Shown here piece after piece: positions 36,477 through 44,497 of a stretch of DNA of 64,000 nt (positions are counted from its first letter, which is position 1; each line of letters begins with the position of its first letter). The translations under genes and the position numbers were made by a program. The DNA is from Aestuariivirga litoralis (GTDB lineage: Bacteria > Pseudomonadota > Alphaproteobacteria > Rhizobiales > Aestuariivirgaceae), in contig NZ_WAHS01000001.1 of the NCBI RefSeq assembly GCF_015714715.1, forward strand, positions 1,364,001 to 1,428,000, given 5' to 3'. The notes under the pieces are model-generated. The model saw only the letters and a program-made list of their open reading frames with translations. It did no database searches and was not told where the DNA came from.

Positions 36477-36921
36477 CTGGAAACATGATGGCGTGCGTGT
36501 GGTGCCTGCGGATTCCACCGACATCAATACCGCACAAACGCCCGGCATGGACAGGCGCGCGGCGATCAACTTTGCCCGTGTCGGTGCGCAGAAGCTGTGG
36601 GCCGGCACCGTGCATATTCATGCCAATGCCAAGACCGGCGCGCATCATCATGGGCCACTGGAAAGCGTGATCTATGTGGTCAAGGGCAAAGCGCGGATGC
36701 GCTGGGGCGAGAAGCTGGAATTCACCGCCGAGGCCTCGCCCGGTGATTTCATCTACATTCCACCTTTTGTGCCGCATCAGGAGATCAATGCCAGCGCTGA
36801 TGAAACACTGGAATGCGTGCTGGTGCGCTCGGATGGCGAGGCTGTCGTGGTCAATCTCGATATCGAACCCGTCGAGCGGCCCGAAAATGTTAAATGGATC
36901 GATCCGATCCACAGAGAATAA
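36466..36921 (+). CDS. cupin domain protein
   Basis: 151-aa single-domain cupin. Motif 1 reads GAHHHGPLESVIYVVKG with two metal-ligand His and a Glu, and motif 2 reads PGDFIYIPPFVPHQEIN with the third His. Such proteins bind Fe, Mn or Zn and act as dioxygenases, isomerases or sensors, so the substrate is open. It is coupled to the GFA gene and followed 15 bases later by an SDR, suggesting a three-gene metabolic unit. Confidence 0.88.
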   Translation: MPTDWKHDGVRVVPADSTDINTAQTPGMDRRAAINFARVGAQKLWAGTVHIHANAKTGAHHHGPLESVIYVVKGKARMRWGEKLEFTAEASPGDFIYIPPFVPHQEINASADETLECVLVRSDGEAVVVNLDIEPVERPENVKWIDPIHRE

Positions 36922-36935
36922 CCAAAGGAAACACT

Positions 36936-37706
36936 ATGCCTGAATGGACGAAACGCTTCTCACTGGAAGGCCGGCGCGCAATGGTGACCGGCGCTACAAA
37001 GGGCATCGGCTTCGAAGCCGCCAAGGTGCTGGCGGATGGCGGTGCGGACATTGCTGCGGTGGGGCGTGACAAGGAAGGCCTCGCCACGATCAAGGCGGAG
37101 GTGGAGAAACTGGGCCGCAAATGCGTGGCCATTGAAGCCGATCTTTCCACGCTGGAAGGGCCGAAGAAGGCTGCCGCCGAGGCGCTGGCGGCGTTCGGCA
37201 CCATCGACATTCTGGTCAACAATGCCGGTGTCACCGCGATCAAATCGATCATCGACACCGAGGATAAGGATTGGGCATGGGTGAATGACGTCAATTTGCG
37301 GGCGCCCTTCATGTTGGCCCGCGCGCTGGCACCGCAGATGATCAAGCAGAAGATGGGCAAGATCATCAACATCTCTTCGCAGTCCGGCCTGACGGCTTTG
37401 GTCGACCATGGGTCCTATGGCGCCTCGAAAGGCGGGCTCAACATGCTGACCAAGGTGATGATGGTGGAATGGGCTGGGCATAACATCCAGGCCAATACCG
37501 TTTGCCCGATCGTGACCATGACACCGATGGGCGAGATGGCCTGGGGGGATCCGGCCAAGGGTGATCCGATGAAGGCCAAGATTCCGGCCGGGCGCTTCGC
37601 GCGCACCACCGAGGTGGCGGATCTGATCCTTTTCCTCGCTTCCTCAGCCTCCGACATGATCAATGGTCAGGATCTTGCCATAGATGGCGGCTACACCTCG
37701 GTGTAA
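36936..37706 (+). CDS. short-chain dehydrogenase/reductase
   Basis: 256-aa classical SDR. ATG at 36936 has AAAGGA six bases upstream. It has TGATKGIG for the cofactor, NNAGV, INISSQSG with the catalytic Ser, and YGASKGG with Tyr and Lys. The end VNPI region reads ANTVCPIVTMTPMG, and the C-terminus is GQDLAIDGGYTSV. The LSLEGRRAMVTG start and overall layout resemble sugar or polyol dehydrogenases. It is the third gene of GFA-cupin-SDR. Confidence 0.9.
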   Translation: MPEWTKRFSLEGRRAMVTGATKGIGFEAAKVLADGGADIAAVGRDKEGLATIKAEVEKLGRKCVAIEADLSTLEGPKKAAAEALAAFGTIDILVNNAGVTAIKSIIDTEDKDWAWVNDVNLRAPFMLARALAPQMIKQKMGKIINISSQSGLTALVDHGSYGASKGGLNMLTKVMMVEWAGHNIQANTVCPIVTMTPMGEMAWGDPAKGDPMKAKIPAGRFARTTEVADLILFLASSASDMINGQDLAIDGGYTSV

Positions 37707-37772
37707 CGCCTTCAACCAATCGTCATATGAACATTGCAATTCCGTTTGATCACGGAAGGGCAACGATTCACC

Positions 37773-38699
37773 ATGACAGATTTCGCCGGGCAGCTGGACC
37801 TTCCGCAAAGCCTCGATATTTTCAGCCCCACGCCGGGTGAGGTTCGCTTTTCCTATTCGCGCCCGGATGACTCGCTTTTGAAGCGCATGGTGATCCGCGG
37901 CATTGAACGCCTCACCGGCCAGCCGAGACTTGAGCGAATGTACCAGGAGTGGAGCCGCGCTCCAAAGGTTGGCGAAAACATTTTCCACGCGGCCCTGCGC
38001 CTGATGGATGTGCGCGTCGCGCATGATGAGGCGCAGCTGATGGCGGCGCCGAAGCAAGGCCCGCTGTTGATCATTGCCAATCATCCTTTCGGTGTGATCG
38101 ACGGTTTGGCCATCATGGCGCTGGCCACGAAGCTGCGGCCCGATGTGAAAATCATGGTGCACAGCCTACTGTGCCAGCCGCCGGAAACGCGGGATTATCT
38201 GCTGCCGGTGGATTTTGGCGGAACGCCAGAAGCGCGCGCCACATCCGCAATGACGCGCCGCCGCACGGTGGATTGGCTGGAGCGCGGGCATTGCGTGGTG
38301 ATCTTCCCTGCGGGTGGCGTTTCCACTGCGCCGAAACCCTTTACCGGCCCGGCCACCGACAGTGTGTGGCATGATTTCGTAGCGCGGCTGACAAAAGTGC
38401 ATGGCCTGAACGTTTTGCCGATCTTCTTTCATGGGCAGAATTCACGCGCCTTCCAGATGGCCAGCCATATGAATTATCCGCTGCGCATCGCGCTGCTGTT
38501 CCGCGAATCCGCGCGGCGCATGGGCGGTTCGATCAAAGCAAGCATCGGCACTGCGATTTCAGGCGCCTCCCTGCCCCATGATGAAGGCCGCAAAGCGGTG
38601 ATGAAAACCTTGCGCCGCGCCACCTATGCGCTGGCTGGCGAAAACGGACCAGATCCCGAATTGGAATTCATCTGGCCCGCTCACGTGAAGTTTGACTGA
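37773..38699 (+). CDS. lysophospholipid acyltransferase family protein
   Basis: 308 aa from ATG 37773; an upstream TTG at 37734 has no support. It is a PlsC-like acyltransferase of the hemolysin-like branch: LLIIANHPFGVIDGLAIM carries the catalytic His, with the acidic residue one position further than the classic H-x4-D. VIFPAGGVST replaces FPEG. It probably transfers acyl groups to a lysolipid or ornithine at the inner membrane. Activity is not certain given the variant motif. Confidence 0.82.
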   Translation: MTDFAGQLDLPQSLDIFSPTPGEVRFSYSRPDDSLLKRMVIRGIERLTGQPRLERMYQEWSRAPKVGENIFHAALRLMDVRVAHDEAQLMAAPKQGPLLIIANHPFGVIDGLAIMALATKLRPDVKIMVHSLLCQPPETRDYLLPVDFGGTPEARATSAMTRRRTVDWLERGHCVVIFPAGGVSTAPKPFTGPATDSVWHDFVARLTKVHGLNVLPIFFHGQNSRAFQMASHMNYPLRIALLFRESARRMGGSIKASIGTAISGASLPHDEGRKAVMKTLRRATYALAGENGPDPELEFIWPAHVKFD

Positions 38700-38707
38700 A
38701 GGAAAAC

Positions 38708-39160
38708 TTAGGCCGCTTTTGACACGGGGTCGGGTTGGCCTGTTCCGGTTTCAATGAAATCTTTCAAGCTTTCCAGATAGAGATCCCAGCCGCCGGAGCA
38801 CGCGTCAAAGCATTCCAGTTTGCGATCAAGACCGCGGTGCGTGACTTTCAGTTCGGTCTTGCCCTTGGAAGGCGAGATATCGAAAATCATCTCAGTGCCC
38901 AGCCATTCATTCTTGTTCTCGACGAAATGAATGGCACTTTTCACGATGGCCCAGACCACACGGGTGTTGGGCTCCAATGCCGTGATTTTTTGGGTCGTGT
39001 CGTGGAAGGGCATGTGGCGATAATTGAATTCTCCGCCCAGCTTCGCGGTTTCTCCAGTGATGCCTTCGCCCCACCAGCCGCGCGGATTAGTGATGGCTGC
39101 AAAGACCATCTCCGCTGATTGGGCAAGCCTGAAGGTTTTGGTGTAGCTCTTATCTGTCAT
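38708..39160 (-). CDS. SRPBCC (AHSA1-like) domain protein
   Basis: 150 aa with the START/AHSA1 helix-grip fold: TKTFRLAQSAEMVFAAITNPRGWWG, GGEFNYRH, WLGTEMIFDISPSKGKTELKVTHRGL and GGWDLYLESLKDFIETG. It probably binds a hydrophobic ligand; no enzymatic residues can be named. It lies 11 bases downstream of a second SRPBCC gene in an ArsR-headed operon, a combination common in Proteobacteria. Confidence 0.88.
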   Translation of the reverse strand: MTDKSYTKTFRLAQSAEMVFAAITNPRGWWGEGITGETAKLGGEFNYRHMPFHDTTQKITALEPNTRVVWAIVKSAIHFVENKNEWLGTEMIFDISPSKGKTELKVTHRGLDRKLECFDACSGGWDLYLESLKDFIETGTGQPDPVSKAA

Positions 39161-39171
39161 GGCGGCCTCCC

Positions 39172-39720
39172 TTACGCGTCTGCCGGAAAGGCACTGTCGT
39201 AGACTGGCCGGATTTCGTTCATGCGGTCCCAGAATGGGCTGCCCTTGGTGCCATTGGCCACCGCGACCAGAACATCGAGATGCGCATGCCAGCCCGTGCT
39301 GACACCAAGCATCGCGCCGCGGCTGGGAAGGCCGCTGTGAACGAGCGTGAGCAACACGCGCTCGCCCGCGGGTTTCAGTTCAAAAGTCACCAGGCCATAG
39401 CCCACCCAGGTGTAGACAAGTTTGCGTGGCGGATCCCATTCCTGGATAACACCTTCCTGGCTGTTTTCCGCCTTGGTGCCTTCCGGGCGTTTGCCAGGCG
39501 AGGTGGTAGCCAGTTCATCGTTGCGCCAGGTCAAGGTGAAGGGGGCTCCCACGTCGCCTTTCATGTCGCCAAAGGCGAGCCATTGGCGGCGCATGTCGCT
39601 CTTGGTCAAGTAGTCCCAGATGCGTTCGATGGGGCCTGGCAGCAGGCGCTGAATTTCAACCGTGCGCGGAGCGATGACCTTGCCGTAGCTGTCGTTGGAG
39701 ATGTGGGTATCGGTACTCAT
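39172..39720 (-). CDS. SRPBCC (AHSA1-like) domain protein
   Basis: 182 aa with VEIQRLLPGPIERIWDYLTKSDMRRQWL, FTLTWRNDEL, EWDPPRKLVYTWVG and VLLTLVHSGL, matching Aha1-C-like SRPBCC proteins. It follows arsR with an ATGA overlap, so it is translated with it. It probably responds to the same signal as the regulator and the next SRPBCC gene. Confidence 0.9.
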   Translation of the reverse strand: MSTDTHISNDSYGKVIAPRTVEIQRLLPGPIERIWDYLTKSDMRRQWLAFGDMKGDVGAPFTLTWRNDELATTSPGKRPEGTKAENSQEGVIQEWDPPRKLVYTWVGYGLVTFELKPAGERVLLTLVHSGLPSRGAMLGVSTGWHAHLDVLVAVANGTKGSPFWDRMNEIRPVYDSAFPADA

Positions 39721-40097
39721 TTTTTCTTTCCCTGTGGTTTTGCAGTTGGTTTGGATTTTTTAGCTTCTTCGTCTTCGGCTTTGAGCAAAGCTTCGAGGCG
39801 GTCGAGGGCACCGGTCCAGAAGCGTTCATAGAATTCCAGCCAGGAATGAGCGGAGGCGAGCGGTACGGCATTGAGGCGGCAGATATGCGTGCGGCCCTGC
39901 ACCTCGCGGGTGATGAGCCCTGCCCCTTCGAGCGATTTGATGTGCTTCGAGGCAGCGGCGAGTGACATGGAATAGGGCTCAGCCAGTTCACTGACGGTGC
40001 GTTCGCCTGAGGCCAGTTGCGCCAGCATCTGCCGACGTGTTGCGTCTCCCAAAGCGTGGAAGACAATGTCGAGATCTTGTGTGTGATATTCAACCAT
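39717..40097 (-). CDS. ArsR family transcriptional regulator
   Basis: 126-aa winged-helix repressor: DIVFHALGDATRRQMLAQLASGERTVSELAEPY, then the recognition helix SMSLAAASKHIKSLEGAGLI and a wing REVQGRTHIC. It lacks the ELCVC metal site of ArsR/SmtB, so it is a non-metal sensor, as usual for ArsR-SRPBCC operons. The C-terminus is Lys-rich. An inverted repeat covers its own start codon, indicating autorepression, and the promoter geometry suggests a leaderless mRNA. Confidence 0.92.
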   Translation of the reverse strand: MVEYHTQDLDIVFHALGDATRRQMLAQLASGERTVSELAEPYSMSLAAASKHIKSLEGAGLITREVQGRTHICRLNAVPLASAHSWLEFYERFWTGALDRLEALLKAEDEEAKKSKPTAKPQGKKK

Positions 40098-40107
40098 GAA
40101 GTTGAAT
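40088..40107. promoter_or_regulatory. ArsR operator site 1
   Basis: ATTCAAC-N6-GTTGAAT is a perfect seven-base inverted repeat (arms 40088-40094 and 40101-40107). It covers the ATG of the arsR gene and touches the predicted -10 box. Confidence 0.7.
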
Positions 40108-40133
40108 ATGGATCAGCGCGGAGGTATTGTCAA
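40105..40133 (-). promoter_or_regulatory. promoter of the arsR-SRPBCC operon
   Basis: TTGACA (40133-40128), 17 bases, then CATATT (40110-40105) on the minus strand. The -35 box is a perfect consensus. Transcription should begin near 40098, at the ATG (40097), so the message would be leaderless. Confidence 0.6.
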
Positions 40134-40145
40134 CCGGAAGGTTGA
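40130..40145. promoter_or_regulatory. ArsR operator site 2
   Basis: TCAAC-N6-GTTGA (40130-40145) has the same half-sites and spacer as site 1. Its centre is exactly 40 bases from that of site 1, and it overlaps the -35 box. Confidence 0.65.
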
Positions 40146-40235
40146 ATAATTTTATTGGTACGGACGTATGAAGTGGCGTGGCTGCTTAAATCGTGCGATG
40201 CCAGCATCGTTGCAAACACAGGATATGGAAGCCGA

Positions 40236-41435
40236 ATGTCGCCTGTTCACTTCGCCAAACGCATGGAAATCGTGCAGCCCAATGCCATTGGCGAATTGCT
40301 GAAATTCGGCGCAGACCCGGCGCTTATTTCATTTGCCGGTGGCTATCCCGATGGATCGCTGTTTCCGACACACAAGCTGAACGACGTTTTTCAAACCGCG
40401 ATTCTGGAGCGCGGCGCGCAGTCTTTGCAGTACACCGTTTCAGACGGAGACCCGAAACTGCGTGCGCAGCTCGCTGCGCGGGTGAGCCGGTTGGGTACGC
40501 CCTGTTCGCTTGAAAACCTGCTCATCCTGCAAGGCAGCCAGCAGGGCTTGGACCTTGTTGCGAAAATGCTGGTTGATCCCGGCGATATTATCGTCACCGA
40601 AAGCCCGACATTTCTGGGCGCGCTGGTGGCCTTCAATCCCTGCCAGCCGCGCTATGTTGACATCCCGATGGATGAGCACGGGATGAAAACCGATGTGCTG
40701 GAGCAACAGCTCAAGGCGGGCCTGCGGCCCAAAATGCTTTACACCATTCCCGAATTCCAAAACCCCACCGGCGTGACGATGAGTGCTGAGCGGCGCAAAC
40801 ATCTGATCGCGCTGGCCAGCGCGTTTGATTTCACCATTCTGGAAGACACGGCCTACCGTGAGCTGCGCTACAATGGCGAAGCGCCACCTACACTCAAGAG
40901 CATGGACCAGGAAGGTCGCGTGATCATGCTCGGCAGCTTTTCCAAAATCCTGGCACCCGGCATGCGGCTGGGCTGGGCCATTGGCGAGGCCAGCGTGATC
41001 GAAAGGCTAGGGCTTTTGAAGCTGGCGGCGGACACGCAATGCAGCACGCTGAATATGGCGGCGGCTTCTTTGTTTCTGGAACGCCATGATCTCGATGGCC
41101 ATGTTGAAATTCTGCGCGCCGCCTATCACCGCAAGAAAAACCTGATGCTGAGCATGATCCGTCAGCACTTCCCGCAGGAAGTGACCTGCACAGATCCTGA
41201 TGGCGGGCTGTTCACCTGGCTCACCTTCCCCAAGGGCTTCGACACAACTGCTTTCATGCGCGAACAGGCGCTGAACAATGCCAAGGTTGCCTATGTGCCG
41301 GGGTTCAGTTTCTTTGCGCGTGACGGTGAGATCAATCACGCCCGGTTTAATTTCTCGAGCCAGACGGACGAGAAAATCATCGCAGGCATTTCGGTGCTGG
41401 GTGCCTTGGTTAAACAACAGATGGCGAAGCAATGA
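40236..41435 (+). CDS. PLP-dependent aminotransferase (class I, LysN/ARO8-like)
   Basis: 399 aa from ATG 40236 (GGA seven bases upstream). The fold type I signature is clear: ISFAGGYPDGSLFP, LQYTVSDGDPKLR, ILQGSQQGLDLVAK, PEFQNPTGVTMS, and the PLP lysine in GSFSKILAPGMRLGW. FSSQTDEKIIAGI near the C-terminus is usual. Close relatives transaminate 2-aminoadipate, aromatic or branched-chain amino acids; the substrate is not determined. It shares ATGA with the RraA-type gene downstream. Confidence 0.88.
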   Translation: MSPVHFAKRMEIVQPNAIGELLKFGADPALISFAGGYPDGSLFPTHKLNDVFQTAILERGAQSLQYTVSDGDPKLRAQLAARVSRLGTPCSLENLLILQGSQQGLDLVAKMLVDPGDIIVTESPTFLGALVAFNPCQPRYVDIPMDEHGMKTDVLEQQLKAGLRPKMLYTIPEFQNPTGVTMSAERRKHLIALASAFDFTILEDTAYRELRYNGEAPPTLKSMDQEGRVIMLGSFSKILAPGMRLGWAIGEASVIERLGLLKLAADTQCSTLNMAAASLFLERHDLDGHVEILRAAYHRKKNLMLSMIRQHFPQEVTCTDPDGGLFTWLTFPKGFDTTAFMREQALNNAKVAYVPGFSFFARDGEINHARFNFSSQTDEKIIAGISVLGALVKQQMAKQ

Positions 41436-42079
41436 TGGGCGAAACAATTCCTCAAAGTCTGCTTGAACGCTGGGCGCGCATCCCTGTCGCAGTGATTGCT
41501 GATACCAGCCACGGCGCATGCCTCATTGATCCGGCGATCCGGCCGCTTTGCCCAGCCGGGCAGCAACCGAAACTTTTCGGGCGCGCTGTTACAGCGTTGT
41601 GTGCGCCGCCGGATTTTGGCGCTGTGCTGCGCGCGCTGGATGAGATGGCGCGCGGCGACGTGCTGGTCATTGCGGCGCAGAGCAACGCGCAACACGCGAT
41701 GATCGGTGAAATTCTGGGTGGCCATCTGCGGCGCATCGGTGCCGTGGGTGTCATCTGTGATGGCGCTGTCCGCGATGTGGCCGAACTGGCGGGCTGGAAG
41801 GATATTTCCGTTTACAGCCGTTCGATCACGCCGCGCGGGCCTACGGGTGCAGCTGCCGGCGAAGTGAATGTGCCTGTCACCTTTGGTGGCGTGCTGATCA
41901 GTCCCGGCGATCTGGTGATTGGGAACGATGACGGCTTGGCCACACTCACGCCGGCACGCGCGCAGGAATTGATCGGGGGATGTGAAGCCAAGCTGACGCT
42001 TGAGGACGAGTGGCAAAAGAGTCTGGCATCGGGGAAAACGATTGCACAGACATTCGGCCTAAAGGCGAAATCAGTTTAG
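41432..42079 (+). CDS. RraA family protein (HMG aldolase / oxaloacetate decarboxylase-like)
   Basis: 215 aa. It has the RraA-fold features GEILGGHLRRIGAVGVICDGAVRDVAEL, where the Arg and Asp bind the metal-enolate, and later GEVNVPVTFGGVLISPGDLVIGNDDG. Members either inhibit RNase E or act as aldolases on 4-hydroxy-4-methyl-2-oxoglutarate and oxaloacetate. The intact R-x19-D-type motif and the coupling to an aminotransferase favour an enzyme on a 2-oxo acid. The stop overlaps the convergent gene within TTAG. Confidence 0.85.
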   Translation: MMGETIPQSLLERWARIPVAVIADTSHGACLIDPAIRPLCPAGQQPKLFGRAVTALCAPPDFGAVLRALDEMARGDVLVIAAQSNAQHAMIGEILGGHLRRIGAVGVICDGAVRDVAELAGWKDISVYSRSITPRGPTGAAAGEVNVPVTFGGVLISPGDLVIGNDDGLATLTPARAQELIGGCEAKLTLEDEWQKSLASGKTIAQTFGLKAKSV

Positions 42080-42525
42080 AACGTCATCCGCGTTCCTTGC
42101 GCGCGCAGCCATTGCCAGCCCTTCAGGCCACGGTAAGCGAGGATTGCAGCAAGCGCCGGCACAATCCATTTGCTGATGACGAGGAAGATTTGCGTCAGCA
42201 GGCCGCCAGCAGCGGGCGGGCCGGAGAAGGAATCCAGCACGACCAGTGCGAGGAAGGCCGGGAACAGTGCGGCCACGAAGGGCACATAACCGGCATGGCC
42301 CTTGCGCAGGCGGAAGGCGATGACGACCAGCACGATGGCCAGCGCCAGAAAGGCGAACATCAATGCAGGTGAAGCATCAGCATTGAACAGCAATTCGATT
42401 GCGAGGAAAGCGCTGTTGAAGGCCAGGACAATGACCGGCAAGCCAGACAGCTTGATGGCTTCGCTGGCGCTGGCGGGATCGGTTACCGGCACCCACCAAC
42501 GGGAATTTGGCGCTTCAAAGGCCAC
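42076..42525 (-). CDS. hypothetical inner-membrane protein
   Basis: 149 aa, GTG start at 42525, three bases after the carA stop. Four hydrophobic segments are visible: LPVIVLAFNSAFLAIELLF, ALMFAFLALAIVLVVIAF, YVPFVAALFPAFLALVVL and IFLVISKWIVPALAAILAY. No family is recognised. The ribosome-binding site is weak, so translation probably depends on carA. Confidence 0.72.
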   Translation of the reverse strand: MAFEAPNSRWWVPVTDPASASEAIKLSGLPVIVLAFNSAFLAIELLFNADASPALMFAFLALAIVLVVIAFRLRKGHAGYVPFVAALFPAFLALVVLDSFSGPPAAGGLLTQIFLVISKWIVPALAAILAYRGLKGWQWLRAQGTRMTF

Positions 42526-42528
42526 GCG

Positions 42529-43755
42529 TCAGGCGGCCTTTTCCATCAGCCCGACAAAGCGCTTGAACAGATAATGGCTGTCCTGCGGGCCGGGGCTGGC
42601 CTCGGGGTGGTGCTGCACGGAGAAGACCGGCTTGCCTTCGAGCGCAATGCCGCAGTTTGAACCGTCGAACAGGCTCACATGGGTTTCGACAACGCCCTTG
42701 GGCAGGCTATCACGGTCCACCGCGAAGCCATGGTTCATCGAAACGATTTCCACCTTGTTGGTGGTGAAATCCTTCACCGGATGATTGGCGCCGTGATGGC
42801 CTTGATGCATCTTCATTGTCTTGCCGCCGAGTGCGAGCGCCAGCATCTGGTGGCCAAGGCAGATGCCGAAGACGGGCTTGCCACTATCCACCAGCTTCTT
42901 GATTTCGGGCACGGCGTACACGCCAGTGGCTTCCGGATCGCCGGGGCCGTTCGATAGGAAGACGCCGTCAGGCTTCATCGCCAGAATGTCATCGGCCTTT
43001 GAATTGGCGGGCACCACAGTGACGTTGCAGCCGGCTGAAACCAGGCAGCGCAAGATGTTGCGCTTCAGGCCGTAATCGACCGCCACGACATTGAACTTGC
43101 CCTTGGCGTGCTCGTAGCCGTTTTCCCATGTCCACAATTGCTCGTCCCAATCCATGCGCTGGGTGAGCGAGACATCACGGGCGAGATCAAGGCCGACAAG
43201 ACCGCTCCAGGCCTTGGCCTTGGCGGTGAGCTTCTTCACGTCGAACTTGCCCTTGGACGAATGGGCGATCACGCCGTTGGGCATGCCCTTCTCGCGGATC
43301 AGCACGGTGAGGGCGCGCGTGTCCACGCCAGAGAGGCCGATGATGCCGCGGGCTTTCAGCCATTTGTCGAGATGCTTGGCGTTGCGGTAATTGGCAGGCT
43401 CGGTCAGCGGTGCCTTGACGATGAGGCCCTTCACGGCCGCAGAGGCCGCCATGTTGATCGTCTCCATGTCGTCATCATTGGTGCCGACATTGCCGATATG
43501 CGGGAAAGTGAAGGCCACGATCTGGTCGGCGTAAGAAGGATCAGTCAGGATTTCCTGATAGCCGGTCATCGCGGTGTTGAAGCAGACTTCCGCCACCGCT
43601 TCGCCTTCGGCGCCAAAACCCTGCCCTTCGATCACCGTGCCATCGGCCAGGACGAGAATCGCAGTCGGCTTCTTCTGCTCCCAATCGCCGAAGACCGGCG
43701 CTTTGGCGGCGCGTGTTTTCGGGCTGGCCTTTTTGGGGGCTTTCTTGGCGGGCAT
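42529..43755 (-). CDS. carA: carbamoyl-phosphate synthase small subunit
   Basis: 408-aa glutaminase subunit supplying ammonia to CarB for arginine and pyrimidine synthesis. ATG at 43755 has GGAG six bases upstream. The class I amidotransferase site is intact: PVFGICLGHQMLALALGG with the nucleophile Cys, and QHHPEASPGPQDS with His and Glu. The first 28 residues (MPAKKAPKKASPKTRAAKAP...) are a basic extension absent from E. coli CarA. carB is not in the window. Confidence 0.96.
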   Translation of the reverse strand: MPAKKAPKKASPKTRAAKAPVFGDWEQKKPTAILVLADGTVIEGQGFGAEGEAVAEVCFNTAMTGYQEILTDPSYADQIVAFTFPHIGNVGTNDDDMETINMAASAAVKGLIVKAPLTEPANYRNAKHLDKWLKARGIIGLSGVDTRALTVLIREKGMPNGVIAHSSKGKFDVKKLTAKAKAWSGLVGLDLARDVSLTQRMDWDEQLWTWENGYEHAKGKFNVVAVDYGLKRNILRCLVSAGCNVTVVPANSKADDILAMKPDGVFLSNGPGDPEATGVYAVPEIKKLVDSGKPVFGICLGHQMLALALGGKTMKMHQGHHGANHPVKDFTTNKVEIVSMNHGFAVDRDSLPKGVVETHVSLFDGSNCGIALEGKPVFSVQHHPEASPGPQDSHYLFKRFVGLMEKAA

Positions 43756-43863
43756 GGGCGACTCCGGAATTTGAAGCGAGATAGGCAGAATGAGCGCTTG
43801 CGTCAAGGTTGCCGAACCGACGCAAAGGGATTATGGAGCCGCCATCCAAAGGATTTTGAAGAC

Positions 43864-44325
43864 ATGAGCCTGCGCGACAAGCTGACTGCTGACCTGAAAG
43901 ACGCCATGAAGGCGGGTGAAAAGAAAAAGGTGAACACGATCCGCCTGATGACCTCGGCCATCAAGGAGAAGGACATCAATTCGCGCACCGCCGGGCATGA
44001 TTCCGAATTGACCAATGATGCCGGCATCCTCGACGTGCTGACCAAGATGGTGAAGCAGCGCCAGGATTCGATCGTGGCCTTCGACCAGGGCGGCCGGCCT
44101 GAGCTTGCGCACAACGAGCGCGAAGAGATGGACATCATCAAGTCCTACATGCCAAAGCAGATGGATGATGCCGAAGCCAAGGCTGCCGTGGCCGATGTGA
44201 TCAAGGCTGTGGGTGCAACCTCAATCAAGGACATGGGCAAGGTGATGGCCGAGCTCAAAGCCAAATTTGCCGGCCAGATGGATATGGGTAAGGCCGGCGG
44301 CATCGTAAAAAATCTTTTGGGCTGA
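43864..44325 (+). CDS. GatB/YqeY domain protein
   Basis: 153 aa: MSLRDKLTADLKDAMKAGEKKKVNTIRLM, IKEKDINSR, LAHNEREEMDIIKSYMPKQM and AGGIVKNLLG. It corresponds to the tRNA-binding tail domain of GatB as a free-standing protein (YqeY). The role is uncertain, possibly linked to amidotransferase or tRNA handling. It is divergent from carA with 108 bases between starts. In many alphaproteobacteria carA-yqeY is followed by dnaG-rpoD, which is not the case here. Confidence 0.92.
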   Translation: MSLRDKLTADLKDAMKAGEKKKVNTIRLMTSAIKEKDINSRTAGHDSELTNDAGILDVLTKMVKQRQDSIVAFDQGGRPELAHNEREEMDIIKSYMPKQMDDAEAKAAVADVIKAVGATSIKDMGKVMAELKAKFAGQMDMGKAGGIVKNLLG

Positions 44326-44461
44326 ACCCCGCCAACATTACCTACCGTGCAGAAGGCCAGTTTTCAAAAATTTAATCCAGCTGAGTGCCGTCATGCTTTT
44401 TTGAATGGGGCACCCATGCAGCAATGGCGCGACCGGATCATGGCCTGAACATCATCTCCTG

Positions 44462-44480
44462 TGTGTCGAACAACGACACA
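44462..44480 (+). other. hairpin in the 5' leader of the 65-aa secreted protein gene
   Basis: TGTGTCG-AACAA-CGACACA forms a perfect seven-pair stem, 18 bases upstream of the ATG at 44498 and just before GAGG. It could affect translation or mRNA stability. The rest of 44326-44461 shows nothing recognisable. Confidence 0.45.
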
Positions 44481-44497
44481 ACATCAGTGAGGTTATC

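Noticed and set aside
43108-43860. Long + strand open frame running into yqeY
   Set aside because: It lies opposite carA. YqeY begins at ATG 43864 with its conserved N-terminus, and the upstream part has no homology.
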